Assembly (NCBI RefSeq): GCF_003967515.1 | Contig: NZ_BIFQ01000001.1 | Location: 2,542,001-2,606,000, forward strand | DNA from: Dictyobacter aurantiacus | GTDB taxonomy: Bacteria; Chloroflexota; Ktedonobacteria; Ktedonobacterales; Ktedonobacteraceae | Reading direction: 5' to 3' | DNA: 64,000 bases | Part shown: piece after piece, positions 1 through 6,880 of the stretch | Layout of the letters: each line of letters begins with the position of its first letter | Numbering within the stretch: the first letter of the stretch is position 1 | Made by a program: the position numbers and the translations under genes | The notes under the pieces: model-generated | Seen by the model: only the letters and a program-made list of their open reading frames with translations | Told to the model about the DNA's origin: nothing | Databases searched by the model: none

Positions 1-707
1 ACGGCGATCTGACCACGAGCGCGGTCAAGTGCCGTCTGCTGTGACTGTGGTGGCAGTGGCTGGCCAATCTGCTTACAGAGATGTTCCAGCTTGGGATAGG
101 AGGAGAGCTGCAGGTAGCTCATGGCTCGCGCCATCAAATCTTCTCCGATGATGGTGATGTCATCCAGCTGATGGCGCTGGACGGCCTCCCTGAGTTTGCC
201 TTCATCGAACTCCAGATTGTAGGAGAGGATGTACGTCCCTCGAATGGCCTGCCGTAGCTGGTTGAGTGCATCGGTGATCGGAATACCAGCTGTCTGAAGT
301 TCTATCTGCTCGATGCCGGTGATTGTGGCTATTTGGCGGGATAGTGGTCGTGATGGCGTGACCAGTCGATCAAGAAGCGTTTCCCCATGAATACTCATCA
401 CCACCAGGCGAATAATTTCAGCATCCTCATACAAGCCGGTCGTATCCACTTCCAGAAAGGCCAGGTTCGGCAGAGCCTGAATCGCTTGTGCCCACTGGAT
501 ACACTTCAGCGGCGGCAGGTGCGGGAGCGTACGCAGCTGTCGTTGAACATCGCGAACGGCCTCTTCGATCTGGTGAAGCTGCTGCATAATAGTACCGCGC
601 CGCTGGAGCCTCGCTTGCAGATCATCTATCTGACGAACCGGCCCCAACCCTCGCTCCTGATTGAGTAACGCGATCAAAGACTGCGGAATACAAGCGTCTG
701 TTGTCAT
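1..707 (-). CDS. DEDDh-type 3'-5' exonuclease-like protein (partial, runs off left edge), paralog 1
   Basis: The reading frame opens at ATG 707 and stays open for 235 codons to the window edge, so its C-terminus is missing. Residues from about 90 on have the RNase-T/DnaQ exonuclease fold: motif I reads FLEVDTTGL, motif II SYNLEFD, motif III QQTALDRA. Two departures from the family are visible. Motif I has Glu and Asp in swapped order (E-x-D instead of D-x-E). The motif III His expected five residues before the last Asp is Gln, whereas the paralog at 24014-24760 keeps His there. The N-terminal 80 residues are helical and charged. It may therefore be a weak or inactive nuclease, or a DNA/RNA-end binding protein. 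It is the last visible gene of a minus-strand block. Confidence 0.8.
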   Translation of the reverse strand, partial: MTTDACIPQSLIALLNQERGLGPVRQIDDLQARLQRRGTIMQQLHQIEEAVRDVQRQLRTLPHLPPLKCIQWAQAIQALPNLAFLEVDTTGLYEDAEIIRLVVMSIHGETLLDRLVTPSRPLSRQIATITGIEQIELQTAGIPITDALNQLRQAIRGTYILSYNLEFDEGKLREAVQRHQLDDITIIGEDLMARAMSYLQLSSYPKLEHLCKQIGQPLPPQSQQTALDRARGQIA

Positions 708-791
708 GAAACATCCTCTTTTCTCTTGCTGTGTCAGCAGGATAAAATGTCAGGCCTTTTCGGCTGGTCGTAACGAAAAGGCCTGCTCTAC

Positions 792-824
792 AAAAAAAGC
801 CCTTCCCGCAACTGCGGTGAAGGC
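792..824 (-). terminator. Rho-independent terminator after the small membrane gene
   Basis: Read on the minus strand, 824-799 folds into a GC-rich stem with a small internal loop and is followed at once by seven T. It ends transcription of the gene stopping at 844. A second perfect 12-bp hairpin (751-762 with 774-785) follows and lies just upstream of the exonuclease start at 707. Confidence 0.65.
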
Positions 825-843
825 AATAGTTGTCATGAGGCAT

Positions 844-1038
844 CTAATCCAGAATCGCCTCAATCATGAAATTGGCAAACAGGTAGATGCCGATCCCGAT
901 CAATACCAGAAAGGCGCAAAAACTCAGGATGGCCCAGGCGCCAGGAGTTGGTGTCTGTTGCATAAATGCGGAAAACATCCACACGCACACCATCACATCA
1001 CAGACAAACACCATGAATTGGCGGAGGTTCATACGCAT
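844..1038 (-). CDS. Small membrane protein, unknown function
   Basis: 64 codons from ATG 1038, which has a GGAG ribosome site about 8 bases upstream; an in-frame GTG at 1047 lies too close to that site. The product has two hydrophobic segments (roughly residues 8-26 and 35-58) separated by a short polar turn, consistent with an inner-membrane hairpin. No family recognised. It is the downstream gene of the close-packed minus-strand series that starts near 6233 and is closed by a terminator at 792-824, so it is probably co-expressed with the genes before it. Confidence 0.6.
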   Translation of the reverse strand: MRMNLRQFMVFVCDVMVCVWMFSAFMQQTPTPGAWAILSFCAFLVLIGIGIYLFANFMIEAILD

Positions 1039-1053
1039 AGCAGTCACTCCATT

Positions 1054-1587
1054 TCAAAACAATGCTTCAAGGAGCATCACCTGGTGCTCGCCAGTGTGTT
1101 CGGAAGAAAGGCCATGAGCAACGCTCTCATACAACCGGATCATAGCCTCATCGATCGTGAGCGCATCAACACCGTAGACGATTCCATCCTTGCAGGTCAC
1201 AATCGCCTGGACCTCAAAGGAGAAACGACGGATACGAGGAGCTTCCCCTGTCAGAGCTTGGATTTCATCCGCATACCAGGCATTGCGCTCAGGATAAACC
1301 TCACAGCGGGTCGCTTCAGCTTCCCATTGAACACAAAGTTTCGATGCTTCCCGCTTCCGGTGACAGAAATTGATGGCATCGGCATAAGTGGGAAATGAGA
1401 TGAGGCCCGTTGTATGGCGGGGGCCTAGCGCAGTGGGTATACCATGGCTATTTTCTGTCGACCAGAAGAGTTCAGTGAAAGAGGTCAACTCCTGACCATC
1501 TTTGCTCGTCAGAACAGGATAAAAACGCTGGTGAATTTCAACAATTGCCATGTGATAGTTATCAGGAAGTAGTTCACGTTTACGCAT
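1054..1587 (-). CDS. Hypothetical protein, 177 aa
   Basis: Start chosen at ATG 1587, which has AAGGA at a good distance and overlaps the stop of the 42-codon gene before it (1580-1708) by eight bases, suggesting translational coupling. The longer in-frame extension to 1632 lacks a ribosome site. The protein is soluble, mixed alpha/beta, with several Cys and His but no regular metal-binding pattern and no recognised domain. An acidic C-terminal third contains a helix with the sequence IDEAMIRLYESV. Function unknown; position suggests a role in the same element as its neighbours. Confidence 0.6.
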   Translation of the reverse strand: MRKRELLPDNYHMAIVEIHQRFYPVLTSKDGQELTSFTELFWSTENSHGIPTALGPRHTTGLISFPTYADAINFCHRKREASKLCVQWEAEATRCEVYPERNAWYADEIQALTGEAPRIRRFSFEVQAIVTCKDGIVYGVDALTIDEAMIRLYESVAHGLSSEHTGEHQVMLLEALF

Positions 1588-1708
1588 GGATCGTTCCTTT
1601 CTGGGAGACACAGGCACGACAGAAGTAGACAAAAATGACGGCCCCTTTGAGGAACCGTCGGTAGCGTTGACAAGGTTTGAGCTGAAGACAGCTCTGGCAG
1701 ATATCCAT
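1580..1708 (-). CDS. Mini-gene: 42-aa four-Cys (zinc-finger-like) protein
   Basis: A 42-codon frame from ATG 1708 to TAA 1580. It has an AAAGGA ribosome site 9 bases before the start and its stop overlaps the next gene's start, both typical of a real gene. The peptide carries CQSC near the N-terminus, a further Cys at residue 13, and CRAC near the C-terminus. Two C-x2-C knuckles in 42 residues fit a tiny zinc-binding protein, perhaps DNA-binding or regulatory. No family recognised; expression is inferred from the signals only. Confidence 0.55.
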   Translation of the reverse strand: MDICQSCLQLKPCQRYRRFLKGAVIFVYFCRACVSQKGTIHA

Positions 1709-1731
1709 CGCGTGATATCCTTTCAGGCAAA

Positions 1732-2094
1732 CTAAGCAACAGAGTGTGTATCCATCTCCTGATCATCCTGCCAGGGAATACCCCAACGGGATGCCAGTTC
1801 TTGCGCGACCAGGTTGAAAGCAAAAGGACTGGAACCGCAGATCACCCACCAGCGAGACTGGTGCGCAGGGAAGCGAGTTCCAACTTCAGGATGATCTGTA
1901 CCAGCCAGGAACATAACTTCCGTGCCATGGACATCGCGATAATGATATTGCGCAGGCAGATCGGGCAGGTTATAGGAGTGTTGAGCATCCAACTGGAAAT
2001 GAAGAGACAACCCTAGCGGCTCCAGGGCGTTTGTCACCTCCTGGGGATCAGGGCAGGTCTGACAGAAACCATCAAAGGCAGGCGTTTGTTTCAT
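1732..2094 (-). CDS. Hypothetical protein, 120 aa
   Basis: Start set at ATG 2094 with GAGGTG about 9 bases upstream; an alternative ATG lies two codons earlier. A soluble protein with a CQTC pair at the N-terminus, several Trp/Tyr residues and no recognised domain. It follows the DUF488 gene in the same direction, separated by 72 bases that contain a hairpin (2112-2144). It ends 23 bases before the four-Cys mini-gene. Confidence 0.55.
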   Translation of the reverse strand: MKQTPAFDGFCQTCPDPQEVTNALEPLGLSLHFQLDAQHSYNLPDLPAQYHYRDVHGTEVMFLAGTDHPEVGTRFPAHQSRWWVICGSSPFAFNLVAQELASRWGIPWQDDQEMDTHSVA

Positions 2095-2111
2095 AAGCAT
2101 TCACCTCTAGA

Positions 2112-2144
2112 CAATGGCCCTCAAAGCGTATTTGAGAGCCATTG
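2112..2144 (-). promoter_or_regulatory. Intergenic hairpin before the 120-aa gene
   Basis: CAATGGC and CTCAAA at 2112-2125 pair with TTTGAG and GCCATTG at 2131-2144 around a 5-base loop, with one mismatch. There is no T-run behind it on the minus strand, so it is more likely an mRNA-stabilising or attenuating hairpin within the operon than a terminator. Confidence 0.4.
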
Positions 2145-2166
2145 TGAATATTCATGTGAACATACT

Positions 2167-2721
2167 TCAGCATATAGGGGACAACTCATCAGGGAAGAAA
2201 TGGCGCTGCGGGTGGTAGCGCGGGAAATGTACCGCATAGCGGTTGCGAGCGCGGTGGACATCAAGGGGAATGGTCGGATCAATGATGCCCGGCCCTTGGG
2301 GCGTCAGCACTGGTTGTCCTAACTGGAAATCATGCAATCGCGCACCCAACTGGACCTTCACCAGATCGTAAATCACTTTGCGATGGCAGCGCTCATACTG
2401 CTGACAGCCGCACAATAAGATCAACGTCAAACCTCGCTCCAACTGACGCACAAGCCAGGCAATACCTTGCTGCTTATGCGCCAACTGGATCGACTTCTTC
2501 GGATCAGCATGATTGACATTGCCTAACCAGCCACCTCGCCAGATGTAGCGCTGGCCCCAGTCCACTTCTAAAGACTGGCGTTGCCAAGTCGAAGACCAGG
2601 AACAATACGGCACCAGGCGCGTATCGATGATCACGGCGTACGGATTGACGCGCATCGCCCACTGCAGCTCGTGCAAGGTCCGTGTATCGGTATAGCCAAA
2701 AGTCGCTAGCGATCCTGTCAT
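2167..2721 (-). CDS. DUF488 family protein
   Basis: 184 codons from ATG 2721, chosen because AGGAGGT sits at ideal distance; the open frame upstream to 2958 has no such signal. The N-terminal two thirds match DUF488: FGYTDTRTLHELQW at the start, IDTRLVPYCSW as the 'VDVR..P.S' element, and LLCGCQQYERCHR as the conserved LLC...CHR signature. DUF488 proteins are small single-domain proteins of unknown enzymatic role, sometimes next to nucleic-acid or stress genes. The C-terminal ~60 residues are basic and not part of the domain. It is in the minus-strand operon-like block, 11 bases after a small membrane-protein gene. Confidence 0.8.
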   Translation of the reverse strand: MTGSLATFGYTDTRTLHELQWAMRVNPYAVIIDTRLVPYCSWSSTWQRQSLEVDWGQRYIWRGGWLGNVNHADPKKSIQLAHKQQGIAWLVRQLERGLTLILLCGCQQYERCHRKVIYDLVKVQLGARLHDFQLGQPVLTPQGPGIIDPTIPLDVHRARNRYAVHFPRYHPQRHFFPDELSPIC

Positions 2722-2732
2722 CTGACCTCCTC

Positions 2733-2975
2733 TCAGGAATGCGCCAGGCGCTGCACACGCCTGAGCGCCAGCTGCGCCCGAATGCGTTGCGCGTGATGTG
2801 GACACATGGACGAAGACCAGCGAGCGGGGTAGTGCTTCATGATGTGGCAGGATTGCCAGCACCAGGGGCAATGCACCATACGCCGGATCACTGGCCAGGA
2901 ATACCAGATCAGTAAGGCGCTTTGCCCGAACATCACCAGGAAGAAGAGGATTGCCCAAAGGTAGATTATCATCAT
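2733..2975 (-). CDS. Small membrane-anchored Cys/His-rich protein
   Basis: 80 codons from ATG 2975, preceded by AGGAGG. Residues 2-30 are a strong transmembrane helix. The cytosolic part has CPWCWQSCHIMKH followed by CPHH about 15 residues later, a pattern able to bind a metal ion. The start overlaps the stop of the preceding 56-codon gene (ATGA arrangement), so translation is probably coupled. No family recognised. Confidence 0.55.
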   Translation of the reverse strand: MMIIYLWAILFFLVMFGQSALLIWYSWPVIRRMVHCPWCWQSCHIMKHYPARWSSSMCPHHAQRIRAQLALRRVQRLAHS

Positions 2976-3142
2976 CGTGCCCACCTCCTCAGCTGCCGCG
3001 TTCGCACCAGGAAACAGAAGAGGCGCGCTGAAAAGAGCAGCGCATGGAACGAACAGAGGACGACCTGGTCATGATCATGAACGGGATGGCACATAAAACA
3101 GACCTGGTCAGATTGATAAGTGAGCGGAAGGGTGTTTTTCAT
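2972..3142 (-). CDS. Mini-gene: 56-aa Cys/His-containing protein
   Basis: Frame from ATG 3142 to TGA 2972, 56 codons. The stop overlaps the next start by four bases (ATGA) and the start lies two bases after the stop of the glucosaminidase-like gene, so the gene fills its space exactly. The peptide has CFMCHPVHDHD near residue 15, a possible metal-binding knuckle, and a hydrophobic stretch in its second half, so it may be membrane-associated. No family recognised. The ribosome site (AGGTG) is weak. Confidence 0.5.
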   Translation of the reverse strand: MKNTLPLTYQSDQVCFMCHPVHDHDQVVLCSFHALLFSARLFCFLVRTRQLRRWAR

Positions 3143-3144
3143 AG

Positions 3145-3729
3145 CTACACCTGCCCTGCTCGCCAGCGAGCGACATCATCACACACCGCTTGGATATAGG
3201 CATGCTCGTCGTTGTGGTCTGCCGTCGGCGCGTACTTGGGAATGATCTTCGTGACCGTATCTAATCCCTGGTCGATATACACATGCTGCATTAGATTGAA
3301 CCAATCTTCCGCGCCTAAGATCCAGGTCTCATAGGAGCGATAACCACCGCTTGGATCGCACGTCCACCCGGCGGTGCAACGGATATTGCCCAGGCTATGC
3401 GTCGTTGCCGCGACACCGCGCAAGCCAAATGAGCTTTCATGGTGGAAAAAAGCCAGGGCATACACGGGGTCAATGCCCGTTTCCTTGCCCAACTCATACA
3501 AACTAGACCCGAGGCCTTTCGCCGGGGAGCCAGCCTGCTCAAGGATCGTGTTCATAAACGCCGCGGTGACACTGGGTGGACCCACGAGACGATCCGACGT
3601 GAGCACCGTTGTTTGGGAAGGCAGTGGTGTAGATGTGACGGCTTTGGATGGCTGCAGCGAGCCTAAGGCGATATAGCCACCCACGGCCACAACCAGGAGA
3701 ATTAGGAGAGTAGAACCAAAGGAACGCAT
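3145..3729 (-). CDS. Membrane-anchored glucosaminidase-like peptidoglycan hydrolase
   Basis: 194 codons from ATG 3729 (GGAGGTC upstream); the frame extends upstream without start signals. A membrane anchor spans about residues 6-25, followed by a Ser/Thr/Pro linker. The catalytic domain (about residues 60-190) resembles the mannosyl-glycoprotein endo-beta-N-acetylglucosaminidase/lytic enzyme fold: YALAFFHHESSFG carries the likely catalytic Glu, followed by SLGNIRC. Similar small cell-wall hydrolases open the wall for secretion or DNA-transfer machines (VirB1-like role). With several small membrane proteins beside it, a role in a transfer or secretion apparatus is plausible, but no ATPase or coupling protein is visible in the window to prove it. 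Confidence 0.7.
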   Translation of the reverse strand: MRSFGSTLLILLVVAVGGYIALGSLQPSKAVTSTPLPSQTTVLTSDRLVGPPSVTAAFMNTILEQAGSPAKGLGSSLYELGKETGIDPVYALAFFHHESSFGLRGVAATTHSLGNIRCTAGWTCDPSGGYRSYETWILGAEDWFNLMQHVYIDQGLDTVTKIIPKYAPTADHNDEHAYIQAVCDDVARWRAGQV

Positions 3730-3753
3730 GTGGACCTCCATTTCCACACAATA

Positions 3754-3804
3754 AATCCCATATGCCCGCCAAGTATGGTATACTCTCCGTGAGCATATGG
3801 GATT
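3754..3804. repeat. 12-bp perfect inverted repeat upstream of the hydrolase gene
   Basis: AATCCCATATGC at 3754-3765 is repeated in reverse complement at 3793-3804. It lies 25 bases upstream of the hydrolase start at 3729. It could be an operator or a leader stem. The next 60 bases (3820-3870) hold a second imperfect pairing around CGCGGTT/AACCGCG. Confidence 0.5.
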
Positions 3805-3871
3805 GTGAATGAACAAACGACCATCGCGGTTTCTCTGACGTTTGGCAAAATGGAACAGAGAACCGCGCTTT

Positions 3872-4090
3872 TTACTTTTGGGCGATCGACACATCCCAGA
3901 AGGGAAACTTTGATCGCCAGATTACCGCCAGGTGATTGAGATCGTTAAAGTGCAGCAGGATCAGCACAATCGCAACAACACCCAGAAGTACGATGAGCCA
4001 GCTAATCGTGTCCTTTTTATTGCCGATGGCCAGGAACACAAACAGGATAATAAAGATGCTGAGAGCACCAAGCAACAACGGTGACATCAT
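3872..4090 (-). CDS. Small two-helix membrane protein
   Basis: 72 codons from ATG 4090 (AAGGA upstream; a second ATG follows directly). Two hydrophobic segments, about residues 3-22 and 30-50, then a short polar tail. Resembles many small plasmid- or ICE-encoded membrane proteins only in shape; no family recognised. It sits between the hydrolase gene and an unrecognised 166-aa gene, all in the same direction. Confidence 0.55.
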   Translation of the reverse strand: MMSPLLLGALSIFIILFVFLAIGNKKDTISWLIVLLGVVAIVLILLHFNDLNHLAVIWRSKFPFWDVSIAQK

Positions 4091-4150
4091 GGATCCTTTC
4101 CGCAGGCAGGGCCTGCTTTGCATCGATAGGGAAAAGACACTATAGAGAGG

Positions 4151-4651
4151 TTATGAGGTTGCCTGAACTGGAAGATTCCCAACAGGCTTTCCTCGCGTGC
4201 GTTTGCCCAGCGCCTTGGCTCTCGTGAGGTAGCGCTGGCGCGTGGTGGGCGGAAGATGGGTATTGATGAGGGTCTGCGCTGATTTGACGCCACACATATA
4301 CATCCCTAAGAGCACCTGGCTCCCCGTTTTGCTGAAGCGCTGGGCTTCCACATCGGAGATCTCCGCCGGAAGCTCGTACGGCTGGGCATAGTTCCCAGCG
4401 CGTAACGAGAGCACCGCCACCGGCAGGACCGTATTGTGCTCATAGCAGATCACCAGTGATGGTACATCCCTGGCGACGTGATAGCGCTTTTCATAGAACT
4501 GGAACGAGTTCTGGAGCATCACTGCTTTGTAGTGCTCACCGTTCATCACCAGCGTGTACACACGACCTTTCAGATGCGCCAGCGAGGTGACGGCATAGTT
4601 CTCACGCCTGGCCAGGAATAAACGGAGGATGTCCTTTTCTGTCATCTTCAT
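4151..4651 (-). CDS. Hypothetical protein, 166 aa
   Basis: Starts at ATG 4651 with AAGGAGGG upstream. Soluble, mixed alpha/beta protein. The first ~90 residues look like a beta-rich domain with a basic N-terminal helix, and the C-terminal ~40 residues are strongly basic (RQRYLTRAKALGKRTRGKP), suggesting nucleic-acid or membrane-surface contact. No family recognised. Between the polytopic membrane protein gene (4676-5716) and the small membrane gene, in the same direction. Confidence 0.6.
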   Translation of the reverse strand: MKMTEKDILRLFLARRENYAVTSLAHLKGRVYTLVMNGEHYKAVMLQNSFQFYEKRYHVARDVPSLVICYEHNTVLPVAVLSLRAGNYAQPYELPAEISDVEAQRFSKTGSQVLLGMYMCGVKSAQTLINTHLPPTTRQRYLTRAKALGKRTRGKPVGNLPVQATS

Positions 4652-4675
4652 GGTCGTGTGCCCTCCTTCCTCTTC

Positions 4676-5716
4676 TTAGCGGCGACCATATCCGCGTTCG
4701 TTTTTCTCGTCATCCTTGAGCGCCTTTTCCATCTTCTCAAGAATCGAGGTCATCACCATGCTCACGGCCTCTCCAATTTTCGTGGACAGGTCTTCCTGGA
4801 TCTGGAGCGTGGACTTCATCATCTGCTCACGCAGCTCAGCGTTTTTATCTGCTTCCTCAATCGAGCGCTGCGCGTCTGCCAGTTCCCCGATCGCCGTCGC
4901 TCGTTTGCGAATGGATTCGATGTGCTTTTGCAGTGATCGGCCTTTGAACATCAGCACGGCGCTACAACCCAGGTCGGCCAGGGCAACCGCAATCACACGA
5001 ATGACCATACTCAATTGCTCAATAGAACCCTGCGCGATCTGGTTGTTATGGGTGATCACCAGATAGAGACCAAAGGCAGATGAGGAATTCAAGATCAGCC
5101 AGATCAGCACCACCATCGCCGTTCGTCCGAAGTTTGGCTTCCCTGAAGATAACTCCGCAAAGGCACGCCCCATCGCCACAGTACAGGAAGCGATGACACC
5201 TTCAATCGTAAAGGCCAGGCCGTATGCGGGCACCATATCCATGGTGGGAGTAAAGAACTTGCCTAAATCAGAGCCAATCCAGGCCATCAAGAGGAACGGT
5301 CCAGCATAGCCAACCAGCTGTGTAAAGCCACCCAGGATACGCTCGCCGATATCCTTGTAGTCCTCATCGAATTCCGCCACCTTGTCGCGCATCTTCTCGA
5401 TGGCGCTGCGCTGGTCTGGTGGCGGTGCTTCCCTCTCCCGCTGCGGTGGTGCTGCTGCCTGTGCAGTCCCGTTTGAACTGCCAGATGATCCATGCTCACT
5501 GCGCTGCCACCAGGTTTTGAGGCCATCAAAGATGCCTGGCTTTGGCGGTGCCGCAGGAGAGGATGGCGGTTGTGGTGGCGGCGTATTCGGCACCGCCTGG
5601 TGCCCATTCGCTTGACCGTGGGCGCGGCCATTTTGTTTCTGTAGGGGTTCGGTATCTGATGAAGGCGGCACTGGCGGCGGCGGTATCAGCGATCCTTCAT
5701 ACTCATTTAATGGCAT
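4676..5716 (-). CDS. Polytopic membrane protein with Pro-rich N-terminus and C-terminal coiled coil
   Basis: 346 aa. The first ~105 residues are disordered and rich in Pro, Ala and Gln. About four transmembrane helices follow (near residues 130-150, 160-185, 195-220 and 228-255), then a long charged coiled coil (about 260-340) ending in basic residues. It is not an obvious transporter. Topology is reminiscent of membrane platform or scaffold proteins in plasmid- or ICE-encoded transfer modules, but no sequence motif proves this. The coiled coil could pair with the highly charged helical 96-aa protein encoded just upstream (5943-6233). Confidence 0.6.
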   Translation of the reverse strand: MPLNEYEGSLIPPPPVPPSSDTEPLQKQNGRAHGQANGHQAVPNTPPPQPPSSPAAPPKPGIFDGLKTWWQRSEHGSSGSSNGTAQAAAPPQREREAPPPDQRSAIEKMRDKVAEFDEDYKDIGERILGGFTQLVGYAGPFLLMAWIGSDLGKFFTPTMDMVPAYGLAFTIEGVIASCTVAMGRAFAELSSGKPNFGRTAMVVLIWLILNSSSAFGLYLVITHNNQIAQGSIEQLSMVIRVIAVALADLGCSAVLMFKGRSLQKHIESIRKRATAIGELADAQRSIEEADKNAELREQMMKSTLQIQEDLSTKIGEAVSMVMTSILEKMEKALKDDEKNERGYGRR

Positions 5717-5820
5717 GCATATTTCTCACTTTCATTTCGTGGATAGGCCACGTGATTTCGTGGAGGCGCGGCAGGATTAATGCTTTTTTGATCATTAATC
5801 CGCAGCTACAGACAAAGAAG

Positions 5821-5923
5821 AGGCGTAAATCGTGCTCGAACGCCCCATGACAAGCCCATGTGATCGCCACGGCTCCCCACGACATCACCACGCAGGTGTG
5901 GTGATTGGCAACGATTTACGCCT
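5821..5923. repeat. Inverted repeats in the gap between two minus-strand genes
   Basis: AGGCGTAAATCGT (5821-5833) recurs as its reverse complement at 5911-5923, 77 bases apart. Inside it lies a hairpin of ATCACCAC (5884-5891) with GTGGTGAT (5898-5905). The arrangement is a nested stem in the 226-base leader of the 346-aa membrane protein gene, possibly a cis-regulatory RNA. No known riboswitch recognised. Confidence 0.45.
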
Positions 5924-5942
5924 CCTACAGGTCGAATAAGGG

Positions 5943-6233
5943 TTAGATCTCCTCCTCTCTTTTGCCCTTGGCCTCCTTCTTCAAGCGCTTCTCTTCCTTG
6001 CGTAAAAAAGCCAGGTTCTCGCGCTGGAAGCGGCGCTTAATGCGGTCGATCTCAGGGTTAATGATGGCGGTGAGTCGGATGTACTGCTGGAGCAGATAGA
6101 TACGGCCATCCTCCCGGGCTTTATGCGCCATATCTTCCAGGTCTTTGCTCAGTTTCTCCAGGTCTTCCAGGTCCTCTTCGCGCACGAACGTCGCCAGCTG
6201 AGCGGCATTTTTCACGGACAATTCATCAGCCAT
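5943..6233 (-). CDS. Small charged helical protein
   Basis: 96 codons from ATG 6233; an upstream in-frame ATG at 6254 is possible, and the best ribosome site (GAAGGAG) lies between the two and fits 6233 better, though with long spacing. The protein is almost entirely helical, with acidic and Leu-rich heptads in the first half and a Lys/Arg/Glu-rich tail, so a coiled coil is likely. First gene of the left minus-strand block; no family recognised. Confidence 0.55.
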   Translation of the reverse strand: MADELSVKNAAQLATFVREEDLEDLEKLSKDLEDMAHKAREDGRIYLLQQYIRLTAIINPEIDRIKRRFQRENLAFLRKEEKRLKKEAKGKREEEI

Positions 6234-6716
6234 AGTAGAAAGGGTCTCCTTCATTGAAAATGACAAACCAAAGCGCAAATGCTAAGGCTCATGGCTGCTC
6301 ACCCCACCGGAAAGCACGATGAGCAGAATATCAACCTTCGCATACAATTTCACAAGCGGCACAGCTACCCTCTATCTGCCCTCCTTTCCAGGTATCTGCC
6401 TGAGCTTGTATGAGACGGCCCCGCCGTCTGCTACCGTGAGCGCTACCACTGCTTTTCAACATATGGCGCTCTTCAACTCTCATTCACACACTGGACATAG
6501 GGCCTAAACGTCTCGATCCGTTCTATCCTGTCCCTTACCACTGTTAGAAGGTTAGACTTGCGTTTGGGCCTTCAGAGCCATTGATAAGGTTAGCTGGCGC
6601 AAGATTAGTTGTGTCGCCTCTTCACATGTCCCTAATGTGTTCAGTAGCGGCTTCTATAGGGAGCGGAACATACCCGCTTAGTCCACTTGTATAGGTACTG
6701 TCCAGTAATATTTCAC
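6234..6716. other. Gene-free stretch between the left block and the GntR operon
   Basis: About 480 bases without a convincing gene. AT content rises towards 6700, fitting a promoter region for the rightward operon. I see no RNA gene or long repeat; a short half-site resembling the GntR operators (ATAGGTACTGTCC) lies near 6691-6703. Confidence 0.5.
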
Positions 6717-6852
6717 TGGTACGATCCAATAATACACTGGTCCGTACCAAAAAGTCAATGCTGGTCCGTACCAAAATTCAAAGTTAGTTAAAATTAATGG
6801 TGATTTAATGGGGTGAGTATGTTACACTGTGATTAACCTGTGGTACATACCA
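6717..6852 (+). promoter_or_regulatory. Four operator-like palindromes for the GntR-family regulator
   Basis: TGGTACGATCCA (6717-6728), TGGTCCGTACCA twice (6738-6749 and 6762-6773) and TGGTACATACCA (6841-6852) share the form TGGTnnnnnCCA. The first three are spaced 21 and 24 bases, about two helix turns. The fourth lies only 9 bases before the AAAGGAG ribosome site of the regulator gene. HutC-type GntR proteins bind such GT...AC palindromes, so autoregulation is likely. The link to this regulator is inferred from position. Confidence 0.7.
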
Positions 6853-6880
6853 CAACAAATAAAGGAGCGTATGTATAGAA

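Noticed and set aside
661..1398. 245-codon plus-strand frame across the left block
   Set aside because: Crosses a terminator and three minus-strand genes with proper ribosome sites; composition is not protein-like.
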